A stretch of 64,000 nt of DNA. Source: CBDAUN01 sp965214875. Its GTDB lineage: Bacteria; Pseudomonadota; Gammaproteobacteria; Arenicellales; JAJDZL01. The position numbers were made by a program, and so were the translations under genes. Position 1 is the stretch's first letter. Each line of letters opens with the position of its first letter. Location: positions 124,001 to 188,000 of the forward strand of contig OZ243980.1 of NCBI GenBank assembly GCA_965214875.1, read 5' to 3'. Shown here piece by piece: positions 1-9,620 of the stretch. The notes under the pieces were generated by a model that saw only the letters and a program-made list of their open reading frames with translations, did no database searches and was not told the origin of the DNA.

Positions 1-104
1 CTGCAAAGACTGGTCCAGGCATGGATGCGGAGCGTTCGGCGCATCGCATCTGCTGAGCGGCCGACGAGGAGATTGCAGCACGGGCAGAGCAAGCAAAGCC
101 AGGG

Positions 105-370
105 TTGCGGCGGTCTATCCGGATCGCGCCGGCATCGGCATCGCCAAGGACATCCGCCTTGCCGGCTGGCTGGAGGCGCATTCGATCCGCCAGGTCGCGC
201 CGGAGTCGACCGGAGTCTGCCGGATCGCGCCCTGCGAGGTTTTGGGGCGGCGCGGCTTCGAGATCTGGCTGGCCGACCCGGTCGGGCTGGCGCGGCCGGA
301 CGTGCCGGACTGCCGGCGGCTGCGGCAGCCGGCGGGCCTCGGGCTTTTGAAGCGCTCGCATCGTCTGCGC
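105..370 (+). pseudogene. IS110-family transposase remnant
   Basis: One reading frame without stops carries the typical order of the IS110 N-terminal (DEDD, RuvC-like) domain: a WLEAHSIRQVAPESTGV stretch matching the family's W-L...I..VAMESTGVYW signature, then GFEIWLADP, and finally a GLGLLKRSH tail where family members have a W-L..L...GLL..S motif. There is no start codon and no C-terminal serine domain. Several usually conserved residues are changed (YW is CR). This is a short decayed fragment and cannot code for an active enzyme. Confidence 0.7.
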
Positions 371-1080
371 GATGGCGGCGCAAGGCAAGCCATGCAGCGA
401 AGAGCCGGCGCGGCAGGGTGAGCTCCAGCGGCGGCAGTCCGGGGTCCGTCAGCTGTTCCGCCAGGCCAAGCGGCCGGGGCTCGAAGCGCTAGACAAGGAT
501 GGCGACATTATCCGATTGGAACCGACGCTTGCGTGAACCTGAAGGCCTTGCCGGAGAGTTTTAGTTTCTGCAAAAGGACAAGAAGAGGTTTTTGTGCTAC
601 GCAAGAGCTTGCTACTGGATGCTTGATCAGCCGGAGATCTCAAAGGAAGTCTGCGAGGTGCGGAAGCTTCTTAAACAAAATGACCAATGCGGAAAGTGCT
701 TTGTATCGCGCATCAGGGCGCTGGAGTTCAGTTTGTCTTGGGAAAGAGGATGAAACAGCAAGACTAGCTCTAGTTCGACAGGCTAAGCGTCCACTGCAGG
801 GTTTGTGCATGAGCCGGAAAACTGACAGGCTTCGAAGTTTCGTTTTTAACTGTCAAGGCTATTTCTAGCCCGAATACCTGTTGCGAGCTGAACATTGACG
901 CGCCCAAACACAACTGCAGCCGGGCGAATTGCGGCTGCGGCCTTGCCGCGGATCCGGATAAGGTGCCGTCCAGAAAAATGCCGGCATTCGCGGGCATCCG
1001 CTAAACATCCGCGCACTTTGGGGCGCCTGCTGCCAAGATCAAGGAATTCGGCCGCAAATCGACTTTGCGTGTCGTTTTTG
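371..1080. other. Non-coding or decayed stretch
   Basis: No convincing gene. A 61-codon frame at 565-753 on the plus strand looks protein-like (two CxxC-like cysteines, KDKKRFLCYARAC near its start) but has no start codon and is bounded by stops. It may be the tail of a lost gene. I do not recognise it. Confidence 0.4.
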
Positions 1081-1084
1081 GCTG

Positions 1085-1570
1085 AAGCCGCGCAACTGCG
1101 CCATCACCCGGTCCAACTGAAAGTTCACAGGGCCGGTCGATGCCGCGTGGGAGGCCGTGTGCGCGCTTCGGTACGAAACTGCAGCCTCGTTGGTGCTTCC
1201 GACACCGGAATCGGTTACTGCGCCGACGTGGTTATGGAACGCGCTCCAGACCTTGCCGGCCATGATCGACCCGAACGCGCCGGAAAGCCCGACAAACGAG
1301 AGGCGGCCATGATCGGCCTTGTCGGCCTTGCCCAAATCCAGAGGCCGACTTCCATGCGACACACGGCTGAAAGCCCTTCCGACGCTTCATTCGAGCCTTT
1401 CATGCCCCATCTTGATCTGCCGTTTTCAAAACCGAGTGGCCGTCTTGACTATGCAGCCTGGCACAAAACGAGCCGTACTACGTCGCTTCGGCAGATGCCT
1501 CGGTCGGCGCAAGGAACAGCCCTGCCGACGGCGCGGTTAAATGGTCTCGCCTGTGCCGTTCTGCCAGTTA
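1085..1570 (-). pseudogene. Porin pseudogene
   Basis: Read on the minus strand this repeats the intact porin at 12552-13619. It has LTAPSAGLFLAPTEASAEAT at the signal-peptide end, then frames matching DLGKADKADHGRLSFVG, GKVWSAFHNHVG and STGPVNFQLD. A conserved Trp codon just after the signal peptide is a TAG stop, frames change at least once, and similarity ends after about 170 residues, before most of the barrel. The original product was an outer-membrane general porin. It is a dead paralogue, probably from duplication of the porin locus. Confidence 0.8.
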
Positions 1571-1579
1571 CGCTTGACC

Positions 1580-1920
1580 GGACTCGGCGGCAGGCGATTC
1601 AAATTCCCGGCCAGCGACACCGCCCTGCCGGCATAGGCGGTCGCCGACCATCGGCATGAACAGATGGCATGCGGAGCATTTCTTCAAGCGGGTCAGGCAG
1701 CGCTCAGGAGTCAAGTCGCTCTGCGGCGCAGGCCAGGAGGAGGCGGAGGCGCAGATCCGGATTGCTGTTTTGGCGCACGTGTTGGTTGCGGTCCTGAAGA
1801 AGCGAATTGATGTCGGGCGCAGCCTGTGCACAATCCTGCAGATTCTGAGCGTGTCGGCATTCGGGAAAAAAGAAGCTGTATCAGCTACCTGCGGGGCACG
1901 ACTGCAGAAGGTCGCTCCCC
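1580..1920 (+). pseudogene. IS4-family transposase C-terminal remnant
   Basis: The frame from 1656 contains RWHAEHFFKRVRQRSGVK, matching the RW.vE..Fk.iKq element around the catalytic Glu of IS4-family DDE transposases, followed by the usual Q-I-x-I-A-V...L-x-A-V-L-K-K-R and LCTILQILSVSAFGKK tail. The upstream part is in another frame and contains a stop. Only about the last 100 residues of a roughly 350-400 residue enzyme remain. Confidence 0.7.
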
Positions 1921-2243
1921 GTTCACCCATAAGCGGCTATTTTATTCGATTAAAGTTGGAACACCATTGCAATGTCCTCATAGAATCTTGTCCGCAATCA
2001 CCAACTTTTGAATTTCAAATACGTTTAATGCGTTCAAATCCTTAGGAGTCACCCCTAATTCCAACCATTATCAAAACATCGGAAAACCAGGCTAAATCCT
2101 TGCCCTGCTATAGAAATTTCAAATCTTCTGCTCCATATTGGAGTATGATTGCTTCAACAACAATCTGCTTTTCAATATTGCACAGGACAGGTTGCAATCA
2201 AATTGGAGGTTTTTTGTGTAGGTCTCTGAAAAAAGTTGGCACT

Positions 2244-2462
2244 ATGAATTACAAGAGAAATCGTAAAAAAACAACTATTGTTCCTGCAATTTTAAGCGGA
2301 ATTACATCCGTTGGATTATTGTATCCAGCAGCCTTTACACCAGTCAGATATGTTGATGGTTACGGGCGTGATATGGAAGTGATTGGCCAAGATATGTGGC
2401 GGGCAGTGGCACATTGCAAAAATGACACGCAAGAAGAAAGCGCAGAACTGTCAACCATCTAA
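2244..2462 (+). CDS. Small hypothetical protein
   Basis: A 72-codon frame with ATG at 2244 and one hydrophobic stretch (about residues 13-35) that could be a membrane anchor or uncleaved signal. It overlaps the start of the DUF2335 gene by about 40 bases in another frame. No ribosome site is obvious and I do not recognise the family. It may be an upstream leader frame of the DUF2335 gene or not a gene at all. Confidence 0.25.
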   Translation: MNYKRNRKKTTIVPAILSGITSVGLLYPAAFTPVRYVDGYGRDMEVIGQDMWRAVAHCKNDTQEESAELSTI

Positions 2463-2898
2463 AACAGCAGTTAGCAGCCCTAAAGATGGCACGAAAGAAA
2501 GCGGCACATTACCGAAGGAGTTTTTCGAGCATCTGCCCGAAGAAGCGAAAATAGCATATCTTGAAGCTCAATCGTTTAAAGGGCCTCTACCGCCCCCGAG
2601 CCTGTTCGGACAGTATGAACAAGTTTTACCAGGATCCGCCGATAGAATCCTGATATTAGCGGAAAAAGAGCAATCTCATCGGCATAAATGGGAATCTGAT
2701 GCGCTGATCGCACAAAAATCAGATGTTGGCAGAGGCCAGTGGATGGGATTTGGACTTGGCATGGCTGGCTTGATTGTTGCTTTCTTTTGTTCTTATTTCG
2801 GTTTTCCGGTGGTGGCCGCGGCTTCCATAGGAACCGTTCTTGCCGGAATTGTAACAGCTTTCTTAAAAGGCAGGCCTAACGCAGAAAAAGACGATTAG
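2422..2898 (+). CDS. DUF2335 family membrane protein
   Basis: The 158-residue protein has the DUF2335 pattern: a proline-rich GPLPPPSLFGQYEQVLPGSA segment, then RILILAEKEQSHRHKWE and two adjoining transmembrane helices near the C-terminus (about residues 105-150), ending in a short charged tail. I chose the ATG at 2422 because the family begins with a charged, soluble N-terminus; an in-frame start at 2383 adds 13 residues. The family's function is not established and it is often found near phage or mobile genes. It stands alone here, upstream of an IS1380 insertion. Confidence 0.75.
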   Translation: MTRKKKAQNCQPSKTAVSSPKDGTKESGTLPKEFFEHLPEEAKIAYLEAQSFKGPLPPPSLFGQYEQVLPGSADRILILAEKEQSHRHKWESDALIAQKSDVGRGQWMGFGLGMAGLIVAFFCSYFGFPVVAAASIGTVLAGIVTAFLKGRPNAEKDD

Positions 2899-2947
2899 CA
2901 AGCATCTTTTCCAACTTCTCCAGATACTCCTCCACCCGCTTTTCGTC

Positions 2948-3150
2948 TTAGACGGCACGACACTGTTGAATACGGCACTGGGCCGAACGGCACTCGCCAC
3001 CAGACCCGAACTTGCCTGCTTCGGGGCGATTTCCATCACCGAAAGCTTCATTCAGGTAATTGGCATCAAGAGTGGCGCACATCAGGGCCCCAGCGATAAT
3101 TTCGTTTCTTCCATGAAGAAGTCGCGATAGTGCCCCGGCGCATTTAGGAT
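2948..3150 (-). other. Unidentified minus-strand gene remnant
   Basis: An open minus-strand frame runs from the IS1380 end at 3153 down to a stop near 2948. It contains LLHGRNEIIAGALMCATLD, which recalls the helix of DUF4760-type proteins, but this is only an impression. The start would lie beyond the IS, so this looks like the 3' part of a gene cut by the insertion. Confidence 0.3.
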
Positions 3151-3152
3151 GT

Positions 3153-4697
3153 CCCAAAATCCGCGTTAGAGATTTTTTTGGGCGGATTTTGCCGAAATCC
3201 GGGGCGCGGAGAGATTTTGGCGTTCGCCGCGGCGATGCCGGGCGGGTTTGCGGGCGGGACGCGGCCGGAAAGGGCGGAGGAGCGGAACCGGGGCGAAAGA
3301 TCAATGACAGTCCGCAACGCGCCGGGACGCAGCCGGTTTTTTTGTCGTGCGCGCGATGCTTTTTTTGCGTTTCCGGCGGCTGCGGCGCCAGGGCCATCGC
3401 CCGGATCATGCCGATGGCGTCGCTAAGCCGCCGCGCCGCCCGCGCGTCGCACAGCTTCAAGGCCCGGCCTCGGGCATGGCGCGCGATCTTGCCCGCCCTG
3501 CAGCAGGGCCGCCGGCGAAAGGTCTCGATGCGCATCGACTCGCAGCTCGCATCCAGCGCCTGGCGCATCGGCGCGAACAGGTTGAACGCGAGCATGCACA
3601 GCGCGGAATGCAGCGCATTGGCAGCGAAGTCGCTGCACGGGGGATGCGCCGCGCCGAAGCCGCTGCGAAGCTCGCGGATGCGGTTTTCGGAGTCGTCGCC
3701 CCTGCGGCTGCATCAGCGGACCGCCCGCGAGTCGCCCCGCCGGTAGAAGCTCGTCGCCAAGGCCCGGTAGATGCAGCCGCCCTGCGACAGGGTGTCGGCG
3801 GCCTGCGGGCAGCCGGGCTCGAGCTCCTGCCGGCCGGACTTTCGCCTCCGCTGCACGACCGCCGCGAACGCTTCGGGCGTGCCGTTCATCGAGTGCAGGA
3901 ACCGCGCCGTCCGCTGCGCCTCGCTCGCCGCCCCGTCGCGCTCGATGAGGGGCTGCCGCCGCGACTCGTCCAGCGCCCCGGTCTGCCCGGCCACGCTCGC
4001 GTCGAGCCTGGCGCGGATCGCGTAGCCGATTCCCCGGCTCGTGAAGTGGTTGATGATCTTCGCCTGGTAGCCGGCTGCGTCGATTCTGGCGCGACGCACC
4101 TTGACGCCCTTGGGCAGGGCGCGCTCGCACTGGCGGACGAACTCGCAGTTGCGCGCGTTCGGCGAGACCGGGCCGCCCCGAAACTCCGCACCCGCCGCCA
4201 TGCCGGTCTCGGCGATATGGCCGACGATCGGCATGCAGCCCCGCTCCTTCTTGTAGGCGGACTCCGCCGAAGACTTCTCGCAGTGCCGCGGTCGCATTGA
4301 TGTCCAGGGCCGCCCTTTTGCGATGGTGCAGCGCGACCAGCAGCGGCATCTCCTCGCGCAGCTGCGCCACTCCGCTCAGATGCCGCGAGCCCTCGTGCAT
4401 CATCAGCATGAACGTCGTCAAATACGCCCCCGGGCGCAAGCCGCGGTTGCTGCCCGGACATGGCATCAGCCGCTCGAAATGGGTGTCGAGCCCCAGCTTG
4501 CGGATCAGCTCGGCGAGCGCCGCCAGGCCGCTTCGCGAAGCCGATTTGTCTTTCGTGGTCGAAATCTTGTATGATTGAATGTCCATAAAGCCTTGCTCCG
4601 ATCGGGTCCGCCCAGCGGGTGAAATGTGATTTTGTTAAAAACCCGCATTATGCAAGGCTTTATCCCCTTTTGCAGCCACCCTAACGCGATTTTAAGG
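3153..4697 (-). mobile_element. IS1380-family element, copy A
   Basis: The ends are cccaaaatccgcgttagag on the left and, reading inward from the right, ccttaaaatcgcgttaggg; they are imperfect inverted repeats shared with copies B, C, D and E in this window. The element is 1545 bp, against 1668 bp for copy D, the longest. The difference is an internal deletion in the first third of the transposase. No clear target duplication is visible. It is inserted into D2 element copy c (4698-5350) and truncates it. Confidence 0.85.
3400..4586 (-). pseudogene. IS1380 transposase (copy A), broken
   Basis: Starts MDIQSYKISTTKDKSASRSG and continues with the DDE group 1 (Tnp_DDE_1) order: KLGLDTHFERLMP, AYLTTFMLMMHEGSRHL, the first catalytic Asp in LDINATA, then in another frame KKERGCMPIVGHIAETG, RIDAAGYQAKIINHFTSRG and, after an in-frame TGA, the C-terminal SENRIRELRSGFG-like block. 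It lacks about 40 residues around LLELLGIRRLPGDD that copies C and D keep. The frameshift after the first Asp and the TGA near the C-terminus occur at the same places in all copies. Confidence 0.8.
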
Positions 4698-5350
4698 AAG
4701 ATGCGCGACACCGGCTCGCGCTGCCACGCCCGCCCCATGCTCGCCAAGCGCTTGCGCGCCCGGCCGTCCGGATGGGTCGAGGCGCCGAACTCGATATCGC
4801 TCCAGCCGCCCCGGCCGCCGAGATGCGGATGCGACAGCACCCGAAAGCGCGGTGGCTCGTGCCGGCGCAGCCGCTCGAAGCCGGCCTCGCCGTAGCAGCG
4901 GGCGCGGTCAACGTAAGTATACACCAGCGCCGGGCGCACGCCGTATCACGACCGCCAGTCCTCGCCCACGCGCCCGAGCGCCAGGCCCAGCGCGCACGAC
5001 GCCAGCCCGAACACCCGCGCCGGCGGCAGGATCAGCAGCCGCGAATGGTTCAGGACCAGGCCCAGATTGGCCGCCCGCGCCCGGGGCTCCAGCCGATGTG
5101 CGCATCGCGCACCTGCTCGTGCCAGCTGGCCGCATGGAACGACATGCCGCCCAGCCGGCCGTGGCGGGCGCTTTCGATCCAGTACTTCAGCGACTTGCCC
5201 GGATGCGCCAGCGCCGACCGGCTGGAACCGCCGACCGCCGCCGACCGAAACCACTCGATCGCGTCCGCGGAAAAATGTCTGATGCCGATTTGCATGCCCG
5301 ATAGTCTGGCACAGATCGGCCGCCAAGTTAAGTGTGGATTGTTGATAGGC
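4698..5350 (-). mobile_element. D2-type (DUF4338/IS4-like) element, copy c, truncated
   Basis: The right end, gccaagttaagtgtggattgttgataggc, matches the ends of the two longer D2 copies at 39541-40978 and 58798-59968. The other end is missing: IS1380 copy A begins where the transposase is cut. About 650 bp remain, covering the N-terminal half of the protein. Confidence 0.75.
4704..5295 (-). pseudogene. D2 transposase N-terminal half, broken
   Basis: Begins MQIGIRHFSADAIEW, as in D2 copies a and b. It then shows the DUF4338 (DruA-like) signature split over frames: YWIESARHGRLGGMSFHAASW, RDAHIGW, the N-S-RLLILP block, RPALVYTYVDR and YGEAGFERLR. In the family this region precedes an IS4/Tn5-like DDE domain, which is absent here because of the IS1380 insertion. 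Several frameshifts make it non-functional. Confidence 0.7.
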
Positions 5351-5413
5351 GCTGACCGGGATGAACGAATGCGGTGGCAAAATTCATGCATGTGCATTTG
5401 ATTACTGATATAA

Positions 5414-5510
5414 GTTGACAAGCCTGCCAGCGCCGACCACGCTTACGCGTAAAGAACGAAATCATGAATCCTTCAATATCAATACCTTACGGTTTTAGTT
5501 CTTTATGAGC
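5414..5510 (+). repeat. Dispersed hairpin repeat R, copy 1
   Basis: About 95 bp sharing the pattern ACAAGCCtGCC..CGgCCACGCTTACGCgtAAAGAA, then TTCAATATCAAT and TTTTAG.TCTTTATGAG, with copies near 17.3, 19.6, 28.9 and 34.5 kb. In better-kept copies the first part folds as CCCGCCTtTGGCGGG. It lies between D2 copy c and the 5648-5830 gene. Confidence 0.6.
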
Positions 5511-5647
5511 CCTCTAGCTCCGCGCCGCGGGGCCACCAACCTCGTAGAAACGGAGATTTTGCAAGTCTTATAAATTCAATTACTTATGAATTTAGTCTCT
5601 GCAAAGTTGACAGCAAGTTACCGATGCCAGCCAAACAGGAGGAAACA

Positions 5648-5830
5648 ATGGCGGAAAAAAAGGATGAGAGATTTAAAGTGTCCATCACTTCAAAAGGGGT
5701 CATATCCGTCGACCCGGAGGAACTGTTTAGTTCTCCCAAGGTGAGAAAGTTCATTGAAGACATGGCCAGCATGGATAAAAGCTCGCAGACTCCTCGCAAG
5801 CAGTCTGAAACTGCGAATAGTCCTGACTAG
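5648..5830 (+). CDS. Small hypothetical protein
   Basis: A 60-residue, charged, soluble protein starting MAEKKDERFKVSITSKG. The ATG at 5648 follows a strong ribosome site (aggagg, 7 bases upstream), which favours it over an in-frame ATG at 5624. It contains SVDPEELFSSPKVRKFIEDMAS, probably a beta-strand pair then a helix, and a polar tail. I do not recognise the family. The next gene starts about 10 bases after its stop, so the two are probably one transcript. Repeat R copy 1 lies just upstream. Confidence 0.65.
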   Translation: MAEKKDERFKVSITSKGVISVDPEELFSSPKVRKFIEDMASMDKSSQTPRKQSETANSPD

Positions 5831-5839
5831 CCAACACGG

Positions 5840-6550
5840 TTGCAAGCAGTGCTCCAAGGGTTGGGCAATCTTATAGTCCCATTGCTATGCGGGTATGGAT
5901 TTCTTACTTTTTGCAACTACACGAAGTACCGTATTCTGAGAGAATCGGGGTACCACGTTCTCTTTCGGTCTGCAATCACCGGTCTTACGTTCCTTGCGGT
6001 GGCGCACGCGGCGCAAGAGGCTGCCAGACACTTTCTCCCCGGCAACCGCACTTTTCTGTTGTTGCAGAACCTCATCCCGATAGAAAATCCGGTCACTCTA
6101 GCGTTCACTATTTTGTTGGCAGTCGTGTCGCTGGCTTTATTCAATCTCAAATATGACAAAGTCAGTGCTGCGAGAAAAGTTGCCGAGCAAAACGGCGATT
6201 TTATTGAGTTGCTGATTGACCGGGCAATTACCGCGGGGCAATCTGTCGAGCTGTCGCTGCGCAGCGGGAAAAGTTACATTGGCTATGCGCTCAAAAGCCG
6301 GTTGGCAACCCTGAGCGATATCGATGTCGAACTGGTTCCGATAGCAAGCGGATACAGGAAGAGTGAAACTCGCGAATTGAAAATCACAACTCATTACTCT
6401 TCTGTAATGTTGGAATTTGAAAGCAAGAATTACATGGACTTTCGGATCGTTATTCCAATGTCTGAAATAGAATCGGTGCGGCTATTTGATAAAGAGGTCT
6501 ACGATCGTTTTCAGCAGTCGCGACAAAGTGATGATTTGGCGAATGAATGA
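5840..6550 (+). CDS. Hypothetical membrane protein with C-terminal beta domain
   Basis: About 236 residues. The N-terminal half has three hydrophobic segments (about residues 10-28, 42-58 and 82-104), one bearing a HAAQEAARHF-type amphipathic turn. The C-terminal half is soluble and strand-rich: SVELSLRSGKSYIGYAL resembles an Sm/PRC-like barrel strand pair. The start is uncertain: TTG at 5840 gives the full frame and the first ATG lies inside the first helix. It sits about 10 bases after the 60-residue gene, so a two-gene membrane unit is likely. IS1380 copy B begins about 55 bases after the stop. Confidence 0.65.
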   Translation: MQAVLQGLGNLIVPLLCGYGFLTFCNYTKYRILRESGYHVLFRSAITGLTFLAVAHAAQEAARHFLPGNRTFLLLQNLIPIENPVTLAFTILLAVVSLALFNLKYDKVSAARKVAEQNGDFIELLIDRAITAGQSVELSLRSGKSYIGYALKSRLATLSDIDVELVPIASGYRKSETRELKITTHYSSVMLEFESKNYMDFRIVIPMSEIESVRLFDKEVYDRFQQSRQSDDLANE

Positions 6551-6604
6551 GCATCAAATCGATCTCAGCCTGCAAAGACAGTAGCGGAGGCGCAAATTGC
6601 TCCC

Positions 6605-7919
6605 CCCAAAAATCCGCGTTAGAGATTTTTTCGGGCGAATTTTCGCCGAAATCCGAGGCGCGGGGAGATTTTGGTGCTCGCCGCGGCGATGCCGGGCGGG
6701 TTTGCGGACGTGCCGGAGCCGGAAGAGGCGGCGGGGCGGAAACAGGGCGAAAGATCAATGACAGTCCGCAACGTGCCGGGACGCAACGGCATTTTTTTGA
6801 GGGGGCGGCTACGGCGCCAGGGCCATCGCGCGATCATGCCGACCGCCTCGCTCAAACGCCGCGCCGCCCGCGCGTCGCACAGCTTCAAGGCCCGGCCTCG
6901 GGCATGGCGCACGATCTTGCCCGCCCTGCAGCAGGGCCGCCGGCGAAAGGTCTCGATGCGCATCGACTCGCAGCTCGCATCCAGCGCCTGGCGCATCAGC
7001 GCGAACAGGTTGAACGCGAGCATGCACAGCGCGGAATGCAGCGCATTGGCAGCGAAGTCGCTGCACGGCAGATGCGCCGCGCCGAAGCCGCTGCGAAGCT
7101 CGCGGATGCGGTTTTCGGAGTCGTCGCCCCTGCGGCTGCATCAGCGGACCGCCCGCGAGTCGCTCCGCCGGCAGACAGCTGGTCGCCAGCGCCCCGGGTC
7201 TGCTCGGCCACGCTTTGGTCGAGCCTGGCGCGGATCGCGTAGCCGATTCCCCGGCTCGTGAAGCGGTTGATGATCCTCGCCTGATACCCCGCCGCGTCGA
7301 TGCGGGCGCGACGCGCCTCGGCGCCCCTGGGCAGGGCGCGCTCGCACTGGCGGACGAACTCGCAGTTGCGCGCGTTCGGCGAGACCGGGCCGCCCCTGAA
7401 CTCCGCACCCGCCGCCATGCCGGTCTCGGCGATGTGGCCGACGATCGGCATGCAGCCCCGCTCCTTCTTGTACGTGAACTCCGCCGAAGACTTCTCGCAG
7501 CGCCGCGGCCACCGGCTCAAGGCGTCATCGCCCGGCAGCCGGCGGATGCCGAGCAGCTCCAGCAGCGGCATCTCCTCGCGCAGCTGCGCCACCGCGCCCG
7601 GATGCCGCGAGCCCTCGTGCATCATCAGCATGAACGTCGTCAAATACGCCCCCGGGCGCAAGCCGCGGTTGCTGCCCGGCTCCGGCATCAGCCGCTCGAA
7701 ATGGGTGTCGAGCCCCAGCTTGCGCACCGGCTCGGCCAGCGCCACCAGGCCGCTTCGCGAAGCCGATTTGTCTTTCGTGGTCGAAATCTTGCAGGATCGG
7801 ATGCCCATAAAGCCTTGCTCCGATCGGGTCCGCCCAGCGGGTGAAAAATCGTTTTGTCAAAAATCCGCATTATGCAAGGCTTTATCCCCTTTTGCAGTCA
7901 CCCTAACGCGATTTTAAGG
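6605..7919 (-). mobile_element. IS1380-family element, copy B
   Basis: Same ends as copy A, with one extra A in the left repeat (cccaaaaatccgcg). At 1315 bp it is the shortest full-ended copy because of two internal deletions in the transposase. It separates the 5.6-6.5 kb membrane unit from the Panacea gene, whose promoter lies just outside its right end. Confidence 0.85.
6815..7808 (-). pseudogene. IS1380 transposase (copy B), deleted and broken
   Basis: Starts MGIRSCKISTTKDKSASRSG. A deletion joins LLGIRRLPGDDALSRW directly to the EKSSAEFTYKKERGCMP block, removing the first catalytic Asp region. A second deletion removes the segment between ARLDQSVAEQT and SDSRAVR. The common in-frame TGA after DSRAVR is present. 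The protein cannot be an active transposase, though the element still has both ends and could be moved in trans. Confidence 0.8.
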
Positions 7920-7952
7920 CTGTTTATGATGCAAACCGCAGAGGGGTTAAAA

Positions 7953-7980
7953 TGATATAATTCAAATCTAAACTAGATTT
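7953..7980 (+). promoter_or_regulatory. Extended -10 promoter with palindromic operator
   Basis: TGATATAAT at 7953-7961 is an extended -10 element. No good -35 is visible, which fits that class. Directly after it lies a perfect palindrome, aaatcta-aac-tagattt (7964-7980), over the expected transcription start and 8 bases before the Panacea gene ATG at 7989. Such an arrangement fits autoregulation by an antitoxin; this is inference. Confidence 0.5.
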
Positions 7981-7988
7981 ACCCCGTC

Positions 7989-8453
7989 ATGCCTATCTCC
8001 GTCCTATCTGCTGCCAAACATATTGGCACGATTTCTGGTTGGTCAAAAACCAATCTCGAACTTCAAAAAATTATCTACATAGCCCATATGCTTCATTTGG
8101 GCGAAAAAGATAGTCCATTGGTCAATGGACTATTTGAAGCCTGGCCTTTCGGTCCAGTCCACCCGGAACTATATCATAAAGCGAAAGTTTATGGTGCCAA
8201 GCCGGTGCAAAATATCTTCAACAGTTTCCTGCCGCTAGATAACCATTCGCTTGAAAAGCTAACGTTGGAAAACGCCTACGATCAAGTCGGCAGTTTTGAA
8301 AGCTATCGTTTAATTGCTATAACTCATCGTGATTATGGAGCATGGGCTAAAAACTATAAACCAAACGCATCATATGTCCCAATCCCAAATCAAGACATTC
8401 TTGACGAATATAGAAAAAGGGTGGACTTTGCGTCGAGAGGCATAGATCATTGA
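7989..8453 (+). CDS. Panacea-domain (SocA-like) antitoxin
   Basis: The 154-residue protein matches the Panacea/DUF4065 fold: an N-terminal helix with LSAAKHIGTIS, a NLELQKIIYIAHMLHLG block, the LFEAWPFGPVHPELYH motif and a C-terminal helical part. Panacea proteins are general chaperone-like antitoxin domains that pair with many unrelated toxins. The gene has its own promoter with a palindrome over the start site, and its stop overlaps a TTG start of the next frame (TTGA, 8450-8453), the usual coupling of a toxin-antitoxin pair. The partner here is broken. Confidence 0.8.
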   Translation: MPISVLSAAKHIGTISGWSKTNLELQKIIYIAHMLHLGEKDSPLVNGLFEAWPFGPVHPELYHKAKVYGAKPVQNIFNSFLPLDNHSLEKLTLENAYDQVGSFESYRLIAITHRDYGAWAKNYKPNASYVPIPNQDILDEYRKRVDFASRGIDH

Positions 8454-8755
8454 CGGATAGTGAGAAAAATAAAAAAGCGAACTATTCTCCGGTGACGCAT
8501 CTATTTATCACCAACAAATTGATGAATTAAATAAGAAAATCCAAGATGGGGAAAATCGCCGTAAAGAAGAGAGTTTTTGGATCAGTAATCCTTATAGATG
8601 TGCACCTTTTTACTGTAATGCAGAACTCTACAATGGGACCTGTAATCATTGGAATATTCCAAGCGGTTTTACTTTTAATCATTGCAGATATATCCGGCAT
8701 AGATAAAATCGCAAAGTTAGTTGACCAGGTTATCGGAAGATTCAGCCGGAATTAA
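8450..8755 (+). pseudogene. Broken membrane partner of the Panacea antitoxin
   Basis: Read through two compensating frameshifts, this gives one plausible protein of about 100 residues: a charged N-terminal helix with IYHQQIDELNKKIQDGENRR, then a hydrophobic helix MGPVIIGIFQAVLLLIIAD and an amphipathic tail, KIAKLVDQVIGRF. The first shift is near 8485 and the second near 8600. No single frame covers it. The layout, directly coupled to a Panacea gene with a C-terminal membrane helix, suggests the toxin or membrane effector of the pair. That role is inferred and I recognise no family. Confidence 0.5.
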
Positions 8756-8942
8756 AACGATCAACGCCCGCCCTAAACTCCGCACCAATTTAGCCGCTGG
8801 TGTAGTAATTCCCTTAAAAAACATACCTACTTTTGTCGCCGCATTTCCAATAGGGTTCTGCGGAAAAGTCAACTGCCGACCTCAATGCCGAGAACTAAAA
8901 TCACCAAACCCAAAAGTTGATCCGTTTGAGCCTGCGAATCTA

Positions 8943-9603
8943 TCTTTCATTACCTATAGCAATGCCGCGACATTCTTCACGCAACTTTTTCAAAGGCGCG
9001 AATTTTTGAGGATTATGATCCCAATTCAGCAGAGGGCAAAGATGCTCAATTAGGAGCCTTTCCAATTTGTTCAGCTCGCATGCTTCAGCTTTTGTCCAGC
9101 GAACACGAAGAAACTCGCCAATCCAGTTCAAAATCCTTTGCTTACCTTCATCAGTGAAAACTGTAGTTGCATTGATTGCTCTTGCCAGCTAAATAACCGT
9201 ATTCCGGCCTATGGCTAAGCACAGCGCCAATACTTCTAAAGAAAGTGGAATAATGTCCCTTGCCGAATAAATCTTGATCAATTAAACGCTTCTGGAGATT
9301 TTTTGCTTTACCCACATACAACAAATTTATTTCCCGCTGATTCAACTCCTCTTTGAATGGCGATCCCACCTCCAAATATGATTCGACAAAAATGGCGTAA
9401 ATGCCAGCAGACATGCTCGAAGCATCCTGTATCGCTGAATCCACACTCACCAATTCTTCCTTTTTGATCAAGCAATCCAAGATATCTTTAAACTCTGTAC
9501 TTTCACTCACCATATCAACCTCGAAATGCGTCAAACCAAGTAATACGCTGCATTGAAGTAAACCGCGCAATCGAACGATATTGCCTGGATCAAAGATGCG
9601 CAT
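8943..9603 (-). pseudogene. GIY-YIG nuclease-like gene, frameshifted
   Basis: The first frame (from ATG 9603) has the GIY-YIG order: SAGIYAIFVE, INLLYVGKAKNLQKRL (the YIG-equivalent YVG and catalytic Arg region) and GHYSTFFRSIG. Near 9165 it shifts to a second frame with TDEGKQRILNWIGEFLRV and LNKLERLLIEHLCPLLNW, the typical E...LI..~P.~N ending of the domain. One indel therefore splits an otherwise complete protein of about 215 residues. An IS1380 end lies 17 bases upstream of the ATG, so the promoter is probably lost too. Confidence 0.7.
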
Positions 9604-9620
9604 TTGCGTCCGCTAAACGA

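Noticed and set aside
895..1659. A 254-codon plus-strand open frame
   Set aside because: Antisense of the porin pseudogene; no start signals or motifs.
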